In this document: in pieces, positions 12,301-24,560 of the stretch
How the letters are laid out: every line of letters begins with the position of its first letter
Position numbering within the stretch: the stretch's first letter is position 1
Origin: Tubiluchus corallicola
Taxonomy: Eukaryota; Priapulida; Priapulimorpha; Priapulimorphida; Tubiluchidae
Assembly (NCBI GenBank): GCA_030141605.1
Contig: JAQGDQ010000137.1
Coordinates: forward strand, 124,001 to 188,000
DNA length: 64,000 nt
Direction: 5' to 3'
The notes under the pieces: model-generated
Seen by the model: the letters and a program-made list of their open reading frames with translations, nothing else
The model's database searches: none
What the model was told of the DNA's origin: nothing
Position numbers and translations under genes: made by a program

Positions 12301-15300
12301 ATAGATTTTATACAGTCTTGGATAGTTTGAACCGATGTAACATTTTGGTTGTGGTTTAGTTGACAGGATCCGAAAAAAAATGTTGAAATGTTTACTTGAC
12401 TACTCAAGTTATTTATGTTAAACGGGAAAACATTTTGTTGATATAGCTGGATTAGTTTTTCCTCAACGTTCATTCTACTAATTGTATTTATAAGGGACAT
12501 TCGAGCAAGTAATTTTATACTATTTCTTGCAAAGAGCCACAGGTACAATTTGAGTTAACTATGTTCCCAGTTTTGTTTCGTGATTGTTGAGATCCTAATT
12601 TAATTGAGTATGTCTAATTTGGGTATGTGTCACTAGTTAGTTGTACGCTTCGTGTGTTTTTGAGTTTCAATTGAGTTTGACCGAATGCACATGACTTAAT
12701 TGACCTCATAACTTGTACATGACAGACTGATAACATGTCATTGTCAAACCCATGCCTTGTGTATATCGTTGTCATGTTTCTGGGTGCTTTTTTGTCTGGA
12801 TAGAGCAAGAAATGTAGGATAATGCTTTACATGATGCAAAATGTTCTTGGACAAAGGAACATAGAGGAGTATTCACAATTTTCTTACCTGCACAGTTGCA
12901 GATGCTGGTATTTTTTTAATTGTCGAAATACACCCTACCTAGGATAATTATAACAAAATGTTTACGGACAAATATCAATTTAAACTGCAAGATTGAGTGC
13001 TAACCAATTCATCTTCTCAGTACCACTGTCACTAGACTGAAAATGTACGAATTCCTTGGAATTGTACATTATTTTGCACATAAATTACAATAAATTCATT
13101 TTATGGAATCAACGACTTTTACAGATTCTGGAATGATCAAGAAATTGCATTTGAGACTGACCAGTGATGAAGGGCTAAACTGATCAATCTGTAGTCAATA
13201 ATTATTGGTGTTTGATTAACTATTAGGCTAAAAAGGCTATAGCCTAGGCCCTAAATTTTGATATGCACTCGGAGTCCTGAGACCTGTGATCAGTTAAAGA
13301 GATATGCTATTTACTAAATATGGTAAATAAATTATTTAAACTGCACATCCTAAGACAAGTTTTTCTTTTCTGTGTATTACCAGTAAGCACTTGAGTGGTT
13401 CAGTTGTATTGTATACAAAATATTTCATTTTCACTCTAGACTGAGACATTTGGACACAGCTTGCTTTGCCACATAGGCAACTTGGGACTGTTTGTTTTGG
13501 ACGCAGGTAATTTGGCCATATAGGTCATTTGGACATATGCCATTTAGACACACAAACTTGGCACTTGTAAGAGAACATTTGGATATGTGCAGCTTATTTC
13601 TTGTTCACTGGTTTACTAACTTTGGCCATTTCTGACTGACAAACAGCAACTCGGCTCTTGGTTAACCTAGGTGAAAACGCATGACAAACAAGGTCATTAA
13701 ATTGCGAGTAACGATAACGGCTATTGATAAGTCTTTTTTCTAATTTTCCAGAAGTTAACAGCATTTTAGACAGTGCATGAGTATATTTTTAAGCCAATAC
13801 TAAAGTTATGACTAATTACGCACAAGTTTTTCCAGAAGTATGCCGTGTGAATACATTTCAGGATCGACAGTATAGCACATTGGATGTATAGTTGTGCACA
13901 GCATTCCATTTTTAATACTCTTAATCTGCCCCTGTTATTTGTGATCATGTGGAAGCACAGTCATTGGGTACTGGTTGATCAGTTTCTCCATAGCTGGTAA
14001 TTCAGGAAGCCAAATGTGGCAAAAGCATCAATCCCTCCGTCTGTGCTGGGTAATTTCTGACCACAGTTTGTAATTTTGAATCATCAGCACTAAACCATAA
14101 TAAAACTACTAACTTCCCAAATAAAAGTGCTAAATAAAACAAATGACTACAAAACTCAGAACAGTAAATACAGGACACCATTATACTTGTAGGGAAGTAG
14201 AACTCGAACAGAGCAGACGAATAGCAACAGTGAGAGAAACTAGCAAATTAGCACAAGATGTTCTACGGCCTCTGAATGAAGAATTCAAGAAGTGCATTTT
14301 TGAGAACGAGGTAGCATTTGATTAATCGCTGCAGATGCCACGGATAGCAGTTAGGCCTGTAACGTTACAATAATGTATCATTGCATAGTGATATCTTTTT
14401 TTATTATACGCGCATCACTGATGCAGCAATGTATCAATCATTATAGCATCACTGATACAGCAGTACATCGTGATGGCTTTTACTATGATATATGCATCGC
14501 CACACGTCCACTCCTATTGTGATAATCTAGAAAAATGATATTTAGCAAATTAGCATGCGCTTGACCTTGAAGTAATTCAAGGCTCAGCTGTGGAATATAC
14601 TGTAGATCTCTCAGTCAGTGCAATGAGCAGCAGTTGACCTGACACAGACATCTTAAAGTAGCCAAAGCGGTTTAAGAAAATGCAAGATGTTCCATTTATA
14701 GTAGGCTAATTGCACTGTTTGCACGAAAGGGCAAACATGAATCAGAAAATGCACAAGCAACTTTTAAAGCAAAACTATTGATATGTTTGCTTTTCTGGTG
14801 GCTTGCAATGCAAACAATAGCCTACACATTACACAAGTAACAAACAATTTGTCGAGTTATTTTAGCATTTATTATCAACAGCTTCATCTAGTTTTTTTAT
14901 AAAGCCTGCAAACATTAACTCCGGTGTATCCTGATGTGTGTCATATCATGTTGGTGTATCGTTATGACCTTGATAGCAATATCATAAATTAACTTAACGT
15001 TTGCTCTTAGTTTTTAAAGTTTGAAATTGGTTGCCGTTCTGTTTAGCAGGTGTTGTAATTTCCCAGAAACATTTTGCAGGTTCGAGAAGTTAACCAAAGT
15101 GCCGCTGTCTGCTTTCAATCAGAAGACAATAAAGACAAGGTATTGAATGAAATGATGCAGAAGCGATTCGATTTAGAACGGCAGGAAACTTTGGCAGCAG
15201 AGCGGAAACGTCAGCTCGACTTGCTAACTTTTCTTAGCAAGGATGATGCAGAGCTTGACAAGGTAACAATGAGATATATATAAAGTTAGAGGCAACCAAA

Positions 15301-17877
15301 ACATTCCCATTTTACAATATGCTCATAGCCTTATTCTTATAACTCGTGAGTTTTTAGAAAAGAAAGTTTTTCTATAATTACAGCAGTTAACAGTAATCAA
15401 AAGATGTACATGTGCTGTTATACTTGTCCTCGATATCTTACATGTTAAGATTGTTTCTTTCAGTTAGATGATAAGGAGTTTGTATGTGACATGCGTGACA
15501 TAAATCAGAGACTAGCCCTTGTGCAAATAGATCTTGTTACTGCTGCCCGCTATCTTGAGGTATGTGACATACTTCAGGCTTACAATTTTCAACAGTTTCA
15601 ATATCATTAAATTTTAAATTACATTATTGTGGGAATTTTTATTTATTTTTCATATAGCAACATGGCAGTGACAAAAACTGCTTTTGATCCATAATTACTG
15701 TATTCATTCAATTCTTCATTTAATCAAAAAATCTGTACATTCAGTTTTTGACATGTCCAGATTGTTGGCACTTGTGCACATTAATGGTTATCCTTGGTCA
15801 AATGGAACAGTAATGTTCTTGGTAATAATAAATAGCAAAAAAGCGTAGACGTTTGCGTTCCCACTTGGAATACAAAAAATTACTTTTAAAATGCCTAGTA
15901 CTTTGTAAGGAATCTTATCATTGCTTAACAATCTAGAAACAAAAGTAGAAATACAGTTTATAAGCCATACGTTTAACATTTCATTTCAGTAGACATTAAA
16001 AATGTGACAGCTGATATCACACTTTCAAAGCAAAAACACATTTTAAACAATACTGAATATACAGGCAATTAAAAATTAATTGCGCAGAAAGACAATTTAT
16101 TTATTATATGACGAATTGTCCATGACGATGATACAAGCTATCGCCCAAATACAAGTCTAAAAACAGACAATCAAAATACGTAACATCGACAGAAGTAATC
16201 AAAACAGTCGGGTATTTTTGTTTGACAATATTATTTGAAGTCTTGCCTTAGTGCTGCTTTTACGGAAAATAAACCCTTCGTTTTCCAGGAAGAGCAGCTG
16301 CAAGAAGAAGAAGAGAAGCTGAGGGTGGCAAGAGATGTGAAAGATATTTGTAATTACGAATTATCTAGTGCTATGCAAATAGTTCGAAGTAAGACGCAGG
16401 TAACTTGAAAAACTTTTCTTCATAGCAATTTATTTTTAATCTGATGATTTAAAAAAGCATTATGTATTCCTACTTATTGTGTAATGATCTACACAAGTTA
16501 CTGTAAAGTTGGTACAGTATCTGAAAAAGCTGCTGTGCAATGCCTTGTTTATTACATTTGTTGTCGTTGCACTATTGTCTCTTAATGTAAAAAGATCTGA
16601 TAAAAGGTAAATGTGAATAGATCTGAGAAAAAGATAAAGATAAAAGTTACAACCTGCGTATTTTTAGGAGGAATGTGAGAGACAAAGACAAATTGATGAC
16701 CTAATGAACGATACCCTCACAAAAGACATGAAAAAGCTATATGCCATGGTTTTTAAAGAGCTTGCTCAAGAGGAATTACTAAATCTTTTTGTAGGAATAA
16801 AGGTGAATATATTCCATTCAAGTGGTGGAAGTTCAGGATAAGGAATAGATTAGCTGTTGTTTAACAGAAATGAGATTAAATCATTAAGCTACTCTAACAT
16901 GTGTTCTAATAGTAAAGCATTTGTTACTATATTCACAGGAAGACACTACTCAAATTCCAATATTTTTCTCGCCAGAAAAGAAGCAGATTCCAACTAAATG
17001 TGCGCACAAGTAAGTACTCCGGACACTGTAAGATACTAACGTGTTTTCCTAACTCAAACTATTCATTAAAGAAAAATATAAACAGAAATGATATAGGAAT
17101 TAATTGCACTCAGCATTTGCTGGTGAGGGGGCATGTGCAGCTAGCAATGATGTCATAAGTGGGAGGAATTTTCTAACAGTATAATACATCCATGAACATT
17201 ATGACTTGTCTGCAGAGGCTCAAATTGAGATACAGTACTGCCGTATAATAGTCCTGTAATATGAAACAAACAAGTTAGACATATATAAAGTCACAATTTC
17301 AAATTTGACTATCTGTGTTTTAGTATTATTACATATTTCCAGTTTCGTAATCATTTTTGCACGTCATTTTTGCTTATCGTTTGGTGTTTGAAGATAAGCT
17401 TTTGGATAAATTTAATGGCTAATCTTTTAACAATAATGCTTTTTTAACCTGCATGCCTAAAAGATAATGATTTATTAAAATTTAGTGCATAAGTAAATCT
17501 TCTAGACATTTTTTTGCCAATTTGTGTAACAGGGAGTTTAAAAGAGTGGATGTTAGTGAGCGTGCAATAAAAAAAGCTCGACGCACAAGGAAAACAGAAG
17601 GAGTGAATCAGCGAAAAGATCCGACTAGGAAAAAAGAATGTGTGCAACATCAGCCTGTAGAAATATCAGTTTGTAATATTTTAAAGTAAGTAGCCAGTGC
17701 TCATTAACTTTAGTCTCTCAAATTTTAGCATGATAATCAATAAACGCTTCTTAAATGTAGGGATGTAATCTTTTCCACACATTGCCAAGATATAAGAGAA
17801 AAAAACAGTAATTGGTTTCTATTCTTGTCAATCATTTTTTATTTTACAGGGATGATGTTGTAGTCAACAAATTTTGA
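9351..17877 (+). CDS. Unrecognised coiled-coil protein, 402 residues
   Basis: Eleven exons: 9351-9398, 10831-10968, 11902-12029, 14193-14310, 15080-15262, 15464-15559, 16289-16399, 16668-16802, 16939-17009, 17533-17685, 17850-17877. All have AG/GT borders and compatible phases, 1209 coding bases in total. It starts MAADLRKLKQLDLDLE; the ATG is the first in a short exon ending in a good donor. Residues ~17-100 are mixed and basic (ARLRKQKSGIKRHPGHFQ). About 105-305 is strongly charged and helical (EVELEQSRRIATVRETSKL, EEQLQEEEEKLRVARDV, EECERQRQIDDLMND), as expected of coiled coil. The last ~95 residues are basic (RAIKKARRTRKTEG). There is no signal peptide or membrane segment. Length and helical character resemble ciliary microtubule-lining proteins such as tektins or RIB43A proteins, but I cannot match their motifs. 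The divergent dynein neighbour makes a ciliary role plausible; that is inference only. Confidence 0.8.
11200..11330. repeat. Dispersed repeat B, copy 1
   Basis: Similar in the same orientation to about 31395-31525. Shared blocks are GAGATTATTA, TTTACCC/TTCACCC, CAACAACAGG/CAACAGCAGG and TTTGGTATGAT. It is non-coding, inside intron 2 of the coiled-coil gene. Confidence 0.5.
11460..11600. repeat. Dispersed repeat A, copy 2 (inverted)
   Basis: The inverted counterpart of 4255-4425. On the minus strand it reads AATGTTTGTGCAGTTG, then GCTCAGCTGTGATGTCA, then CACTTTGGCATTATTACAGG. Confidence 0.6.
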
Positions 17878-18159
17878 AAGTGAATAGGATCATTGGTGAA
17901 TACTTCTTAAGACTTTGTTTTAAAAACTTGTACTGTTTTTATTAGAAATACAATTTATACAGCATGATCATATGATTATGAGTTGAACAAAATAGATTCA
18001 TATACAATGTTTCTGTTAGTGGTTATTATTTTTACTTACGCTTTTAATGCTTAGCTGCAGGCAACTAAGCAAACCTAATTTTCAAAACTTGACTGGTTAA
18101 TGCTGATGTAGCATTATAATTAATGTCAATCTGTAGCAGTCTTCAATTAAAATTCACTG

Positions 18160-18632
18160 TGTTTTGCACATGCAGACACTGCACATATTGTTTAAAACAG
18201 TAAGTTTTCTAGGTATTAGATAACATTTATTTTCTAATAAATGTAAAGTAAAGAGGTCAAAAAACTAGTTCATGATTTCTCTCATAACTTATACGCCAAA
18301 TTTTGTTACTTGTGTCTGTTCTTACTTTGACTTTGTTTCTTAGTATACAGTTTTCTGTTATGTGTGTTTATTTTGATACTGTAATTCATTTCAATTTGAT
18401 AGTATATAGCTTTTCCATGCCATGAGCTTTTAATTTTTCGATCGACCCAAATGTCCTAGAACAGATGTCATAATTGCCTCTTACTGTTGATTTTAAAAGA
18501 ATTTCTATTCAATTGTAATTAAGTTATTTGCACTGGAACTTGGAGGCCATTTTGCCTTTGCATTTTTTTATTCTTTTCATTAATTTTCAAGCTGGCAACT
18601 GTTTTTTTTGGATTCAGCATAGTCAATGTTTG
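18160..18632 (+). repeat. Dispersed repeat C, longest copy
   Basis: About 470 bp. Its first half is repeated at 24320-24560 (shared AAACAGTAAGTTTTCTAGG, AGTAAAGAGGTCAAAAAACT and CATGATTTCTCTCATAACTT). Its second half is repeated at 21905-22130 (shared AACAGATGTCATAATTGCCT, GGCCATTTTGC and GGATTCAGCATAG). It is non-coding. The copies are in the same orientation and all lie within 6.5 kb. Confidence 0.75.
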
Positions 18633-19906
18633 CTTGTTAATATGTATAACCTATAAAGTGACTTGATACTTATAGAATCATGGTGAAAAGGTAGATAAAT
18701 ACTTAGTGGAACACCCATGCATTATTGATTGTTAATCCATTAATGACATATATTTTTTGTTAGTTTATATACCAATACAAATACATGTTTGTACATGTGC
18801 GCCAGGTGGCGGCTGTAGTTTTTTAAGAATTGCTCGTTTTATCAATTTTAGGAGTACATTTTAATTGGGTTATATGGGTCATGGATAGCAAGTTATATAT
18901 ATATACTAGTCAAATTTTGATCAATGCCGTGCTGATTCTTATATGCTGAGGACATTCACAATTATTGTTCCATAGCACTTTTTCGTAAGTTGAAGAAGCC
19001 AGGTATCAGCCATGTTAAAATACAGTTTTAGTGGAGTAAAGCTGCTTGGACCCATACCGAAAACAAAATTGACTACCAGTGCAGTACGGTTATCAACAAG
19101 TTTATTTCAACATATAAAGAGACTAAATATCTTAAATCAATCATTTGCCACATGTAGTGAAACCAGGGCTGGTATTGAACATGGATTGTCAAAAAGAGAT
19201 TTAGCCTATGGAGTCAATTCCACAAATCTACACCACATTAAAAGGCAAAAATGTTTTAACCTGGATCAGCTGAATGTTTCATGGTCGAAGCTTGTTGCAT
19301 TTGGCCTATTTAGTGTTTAAGAAACAAGATTAGGAGGATGTGCCAACACTTAATTGGCGAAAATGTCCATTTGTGTGCCAGTCACTGTAACGTTACTTGA
19401 GTAACATGATGGCAAAGCCAGGCCAGATTTAGTAATGAGTGGGTTTAACTTCAAGGTTTGATGGTAGGCATCATGGTGGCATGACTGTGCAGTTCAGAGA
19501 TGGGATCAAATTACAACTGGTGGCATCAAATTTCAAGACTTCATTTAAATTTAGTGAAATGGTGTGTTTGGATAACTAATAAGAAAATTAATTTAATTAC
19601 TGTGTACAGGACACCATACTCCGTGCTAAAAAACTATGTACTGTAGTAGGCCAGTAATTTAAAGTATAAAAATATGAATGTGACGTCATGGCTGGCTTCT
19701 CTCTACTTTCTTTATACCTAGACAGGTTAGTGAGGGAATTCCGGTTTTGATACGACGCGGACCTGACATATTGCTGTTATAATTTTTTCTATGCCGTCAT
19801 GCTACTACTTCGAATTAAAATAAAGTTTTAAAAATAAGTTACAAACGAATTCGAGTTTGTTAAGTACATAAATTGTAGCAGGGAGTAGGTAGGGTGCAGT
19901 GCGTGA

Positions 19907-20683
19907 AACTACTTCGAAATTACGATAGCGTCTGCTCAAACAAGCATTGAAACTGACGTTCATGATGAAGTCAGCCACCGAAGCAAAGATGAATCATACC
20001 AAGTTCGAATCCGGGATATAAAAAAAGAAAAGAACGTTAAAATTTCGCTCAGCAAAATGTGCAGCAAATTAGCGACAGTTTTGTTACTGGCAGACGATAA
20101 AGAGATCAGCAAATTACTAACGGAGATAGAGAATAAGCGAGAAGAGCTCTTCGGGGTTATTAATCAATTAGCTGAGATCGCCACAGAAATGAGTGAGTCA
20201 GACATAATTGAACAATTCGAAAATGCGACAGAACTGGTTTTCGAAAATGCAAACGAAATAATCAGCCAGGCTCAAAAAGTATTAGCATCTATTGTTGTAC
20301 AGAGACTTTCGTAAGCTCGAGAATGCAGTACAGTTCAACCTTCTGCTCGTCTGAAATCTAGGCCAGTAAATTTGTCACGCACAGCTGACGTGAGCGCTAC
20401 TGTGAGACATATTACAGGTACGACTGATGTAAACAATACAGCAGGGTTTCAAAATACAACGCCCGTACGAAACACTACGAATCCATTTGATGATGATTAC
20501 TCGTTCATTCAAGATTGTTCAGAATACGTCAACCCGTTCACTCCATTCACAGCAAATTCTGCCAGCAGAGATAAGTGGCAACAGCAAAATAATTTGTTGT
20601 ATTGGTTGTGTGAAGCTGATTATTGGTGTTTTAGGGATGGCAAAACTGTGAAGAGTCAGATTACAAAACTACACGTTTATTGA
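19907..20683 (+). pseudogene. Gag-like ORF of a retroelement, interrupted
   Basis: A single reading frame of about 258 codons is broken by one in-frame TAA at 20312-20314. The first part is charged and helical (EIENKREELFGVINQLAEI); the second is rich in Asn and Thr (TTDVNNTAG, RNTTNPFDDD). This general pattern resembles the N-terminal part of LTR-element gag proteins of the BEL/Pao type. No zinc knuckle, protease or reverse transcriptase follows, so the assignment is weak. Codon use is less AT-biased than the surrounding DNA. The frame ends inside the LTR-like block beginning at 20595. Confidence 0.35.
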
Positions 20684-21040
20684 ACATCAAACACAATAAA
20701 TATAACAAATAGTAATGCCAAGCCCCCTGATCTAGTCTGTTCTCCTTCAGCACCCAGACTCAATCCCCAGAGCTGGGCGCATCACGAGGCTTGTATATTG
20801 TGCGCCGAGCTTCGACGCCTACGCTTCGGCTCTGAATCACTTGCTCGCGTGATACCACTCCTTAACTGGCTTCATGCCAGCATTCATCAACACAATTATC
20901 TATCATAATCTACCGCTGTTAACGTAGTTTAACAGGTCCTCTTTACTCTTCCCTTTCTAATAAAGAATTTATCGTCTTGGGGCTGGCTAATTTTAGTCTA
21001 CGTATGTTATAGAGTTGTTCACATACATTTTACGCCTACA
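20595..21040 (+). mobile_element. Probable solo LTR
   Basis: 446 bp starting TGTTGTATTGG and ending ACGCCTACA. It is more GC-rich than its flanks and contains TTTATTGAACA and AATAAA near 20668-20700, as in an LTR R region. The flanking five bases are TAATT and GAATT, matching in four of five, as expected for a slightly eroded target duplication. It interrupts the gag-like frame. There is no second LTR in the window. Confidence 0.45.
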
Positions 21041-21904
21041 GAATTAAATATTCAGCATAAACATGCAATAGATAGTGTGATGATCATATAAATTTAAATA
21101 CACAGAACATTGACTGTTATGCAGTTGTTCTATAATGAATGTTTTTTAGACTTAGACTTAGCAGAAAGTTGCAGTATCTTAAGGAGGTGTTGCCATCTTT
21201 TGGTTGTTTGCCTCTAAAAATAATTTACCCATTTCTTAACCTGTTTACTGTACTATCTATTTACATACCATTTACTGGGTTTCAACTAAAGTTAATGAGG
21301 TGTAACAGGAGTCCTGCCTATTGTACGTTGGACAGTAGTAGTACAGGTTTCATAGTCTGCTGGTGAAGTTCAGATTTCAAATTTCATAATGTACTTTGTT
21401 AAGGTATGTTTGCTTCAAATTATATTTTGAGGTTTTTTGACTTACCTAAACTGAGGTTACTGCTTTAAATTTAATTTTTGTTGTAGTGTGTTAAACCTAA
21501 GTGAATTATTAAGTTCTAAATGTTGCTTTTTATTATTTCAGACTGCAATTCATGTTGAACCCCCCCCTCTACACCGCCTTCACTTATTTTTTTGAGCACA
21601 GTAATAAAGGAAATCAACCTGTATCAAAGTGTTCATCATTTTTTATTGAGGTTATGGGTTACAACATGCAGACAGACGAACTGGACAAAACAGTAACTCA
21701 TTTTTCTGTTTCTTAATTACTAATAATTATTTTACAAGAATAATCGTGCACTTTCATTGATACGTTAGGTCAGCATAAGTGATTAGATTTTGTTTATTTA
21801 TCATATCCTGCTGTTTGTAATCTTTACATTTTGTAATGTTTAATAAATGAACAAATAAAAGTAAAAAACACTATAGGCTATATTAATTACTGTTCATTTG
21901 TTTA

Positions 21905-22130
21905 GCATATAACTTTTTCTATGCCATGCGCTATTACTTTTCAATCAGGATCCAGCTCTCCTGGAACAGATGTCATAATTGCCTCTTATTGTCCATTTCA
22001 GAAAACTTCTGTTCAATTATAATTACATTTGTTGCACTAGAACTTGGGAGGCCATTTTGCGTTTTTTTCTTTTTCGTTAAATTTTTAAGCTGGTGACAGT
22101 TTTTAGGATTCAGCATAGCCAAGGTTGCCA
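21905..22130 (+). repeat. Dispersed repeat C, 3' half
   Basis: Matches 18406-18632 over its whole length with scattered substitutions (CTATGCCATG, GGAACAGATGTCATAATTGC, TTGGGAGGCCATTTTGC, GGATTCAGCATAG). Confidence 0.75.
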
Positions 22131-22474
22131 TACATGACAAAAATGCTTGAATCAATGTTGATTATTAAAAATAATAAAATGAGACGAGCTTTCTGGTACA
22201 AAACAGATAATGCGTATCTTAAAGATTCCTGCATAAGTTTAATATTTTAAAACTTGACTTGTAACAATTCGTTTTTTCAAAAGTTCCAAAACCTTGGAAA
22301 CAATTGTTTGTTTAAATTTGAAAACATCGACAGTAGATGCAGCAACTATCAACATTTTGGCGTATTCGAGGAGTGCTCGATAATGAAAGTAGAACAGGCC
22401 AAAAAAATTCTTAGAAATGACCGCATGTGAAAGATCCGAGAACCACCGCAATACCACATTATTATTGCACTAGT

Positions 22475-23056
22475 ATGGAACTGTTAACTGCAGTTTTGTA
22501 TCTGCTTACATGGTTCTACTTTGACGAATGTCTCTCTACACTGATCTCTACTTCTTCGCCTATTGCGAATGTATTTGACAGCGCAACAGAACTGTCTACT
22601 GAACCAAGCATTTGAGGCGGAGAAGAAGTTAAAGAAAGGAAATTTCCTTACATAGTTTTTCTTCTTTTGCCGAGCAATTGCGGAGGAATCCTCATTGATA
22701 ATATTTGTCTTGACAGCAGCTCATTGTTTTATGTATGTTGAAAAACCCGGAGAAAACTTAAAAGTCTATATTGGGCACAACACTTTAAATAACTCGCCAA
22801 TACGACATTGGATCAAGTGGTATCATTTACACGCCCTATTTGATCCAAATGCAACCACGACATCGCCTTAGTGCGATTAAACAGGCGTGTTGAGTATACT
22901 GTCATTCTTGGAGGTGACCAAGATATTTGGCCTGCTAAACTACCCTTTTGTGAAAAAAATTATATTAACGAAGAAGTTATTATAGCTGGATAGGGAAGTC
23001 ATGGGAAGCCGGATGTTCCAATACGAAGTATTCCCACTCCCCCCCCCCCCGAAATA
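22475..23056 (+). pseudogene. Trypsin-like (S1 family) serine protease pseudogene
   Basis: Starts MELLTAVLYLLTWFYF, a signal-peptide-like segment, then a short pro-region. The activation site reads SI, a TGA stop, then GGEEVKERKFPYIVFLL, and continues CGGILIDN. After a frameshift near 22700 comes FVLTAAHCF with the catalytic His. After a second frameshift near 22848 comes NHDIALVRLNRRVEYT with the catalytic Asp. VIIAG is then followed by TAG where the family has Trp. The frame ends at a poly-C tract (about 23038-23050), so the third containing the active-site Ser is missing. It has two stops, two frameshifts and a truncation, and is clearly non-functional. The absence of introns suggests a retrocopy or a single-exon parent. 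Confidence 0.85.
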
Positions 23057-24241
23057 GGCCCTGTGTGGCATAGCCTTGAGTGCGACAACATAGCCGATGT
23101 ATTAAGTCAGCTTTTCAATTTTGATATCAGTGTTCTATTTTCTGATACACGAGGTGCAATTTACTAAAATCATTTTATTGTCGCTATTTTATTAAGGTTT
23201 CTCATATATCAGAATCTTAATGCAGAGTCATGCATTACTTAAACGTAGCAAGATTCTTTGCCACTGGCTATATCAAAGTCATGGGTTAGTCTCAAAAATA
23301 AATGTTGCCTAAAGCTGGTCGAGATCTTGTTTGTCACTTAGTATAAACTCAGCTAAATGGATGATTATTTTTCGTCATTTTAAATACTGCGTGGAGAGTC
23401 GCACATTATTGATTATTATTGGGTACGAATGGCTGGTTCCAATGTGGCTAGATAGTGGTTGAGACATGGCTTTGTTTTCTTTCTCAATGTGGTTTTTGGG
23501 TTACTAGTTTGCAAAGTAACTTATAAAGCGGACTATTTTGGTGGGATGCCAGTCTCGCCCTCACTGTTCATGTACGTAATAAAGTTTTAGCCAATTTCTA
23601 CATTGCGGCAGCACAATAGAATTACTGCAAATTACTCCCTATTCTAGAATTTTACAATGAAATGGATTCCATAGCAAGGACAAATGGTGTTATAAATAAC
23701 GTATTCATAAAAAATGAATTTATTTATTTAGATTTAGAGCCCTAATTACAAACTAGCCATACTCCACAAAACTATATTGCACATAAAAACAACTCATATA
23801 TCGTCACACAGGGACGCAGCGTTCCAACGAAGGTCGAATGAATGACTTATACGATACTAGAAGAGCGTCAACGTTTTTAGTAACAACAAAAACGAAATGT
23901 TATATTTGGTACTTCAAAAGCTTTGGCATGCTATTCATACAGTAAATGGAAAATTTTAGGTCTGAACACACAGCTAAGCACCTGTTACCTAAGTATTTGC
24001 AGCTTGAGTTGACTTGTATCTTTGGGAGCAATTAATATTAAATCTGCTGTATTTGCTGCCCCATTCGTCATGTACATTCTCCTGGGTAAATTTTTCCACC
24101 ATTTTATTATTTGAGCCTTTTTCAAACCCCAACTTCTCTTTCTCAAGTACACCCACTTCTCTAGTTTCATCATCTTCACAACCAAAGAACTGGTCTAGTT
24201 GCGAATACTTAGCAAACTGTTTTGCTGTTCAATGTCTATTA

Positions 24242-24302
24242 AGGCTCTGCTGCTGTTAACAATTATGTGGCTCAGCAGTAGCCTTATCCACAAGTAAGCT
24301 AC
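24242..24302 (+). repeat. Short CTGCTG/CAGCAG repeat, copy 1
   Basis: About 60 bp, GGCTCTGCTGCTGTTAACAA then a short spacer and GGCTCAGCAGTAGC, so the ends are partly self-complementary. It recurs at 28899-28960 and 29249-29306. Confidence 0.65.
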
Positions 24303-24319
24303 TACGGCTACTGCAAATT

Positions 24320-24560
24320 GATTGTACATATTGTTTCAAACAGTAAGTTTTCTAGGTATTAGAAAATATTGCCTTTGAAGCAAGTAAAGAGGTCAAAAAA
24401 CTAATTCATGATTTCTCTCATAACTTATACATGATATTTTGTTACACGTGTCTTTTCTTACTTTGACTTTGTTCTCTCTAAGTATAAAATTTTCTTTTAT
24501 ATGTGTACTTATCATTTTGTAATACAGTAATTCATTATACTGCAATTTGATAACGTTCTA
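24320..24560 (+). repeat. Dispersed repeat C, 5' half
   Basis: Matches 18165-18400 (AACAGTAAGTTTTCTAGGTA, AAGAGGTCAAAAAACTA, ATGATTTCTCTCATAACTTA, TTCTTACTTTGACTTTGTT). It directly follows the CTGCTG repeat, so the two may be parts of one element. Confidence 0.7.

Noticed and set aside
13440-13600. Repeated CATTTGGACA-type words
   Set aside because: Words recur irregularly without a definable unit length, so I did not list a tandem repeat.
14340-15002. Possible MITE with ends resembling TAACGTTACAATAATGTATC
   Set aside because: The two ends pair poorly and no target duplication was visible; coding exon 4 also lies just beside it.
19012-19320. 102-codon ORF starting MLKYSFSGVKLLG with a basic N-terminus resembling a mitochondrial targeting sequence
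   Set aside because: No recognisable domain and no flanking exons or conserved context; an ORF of this length is plausible by chance here.
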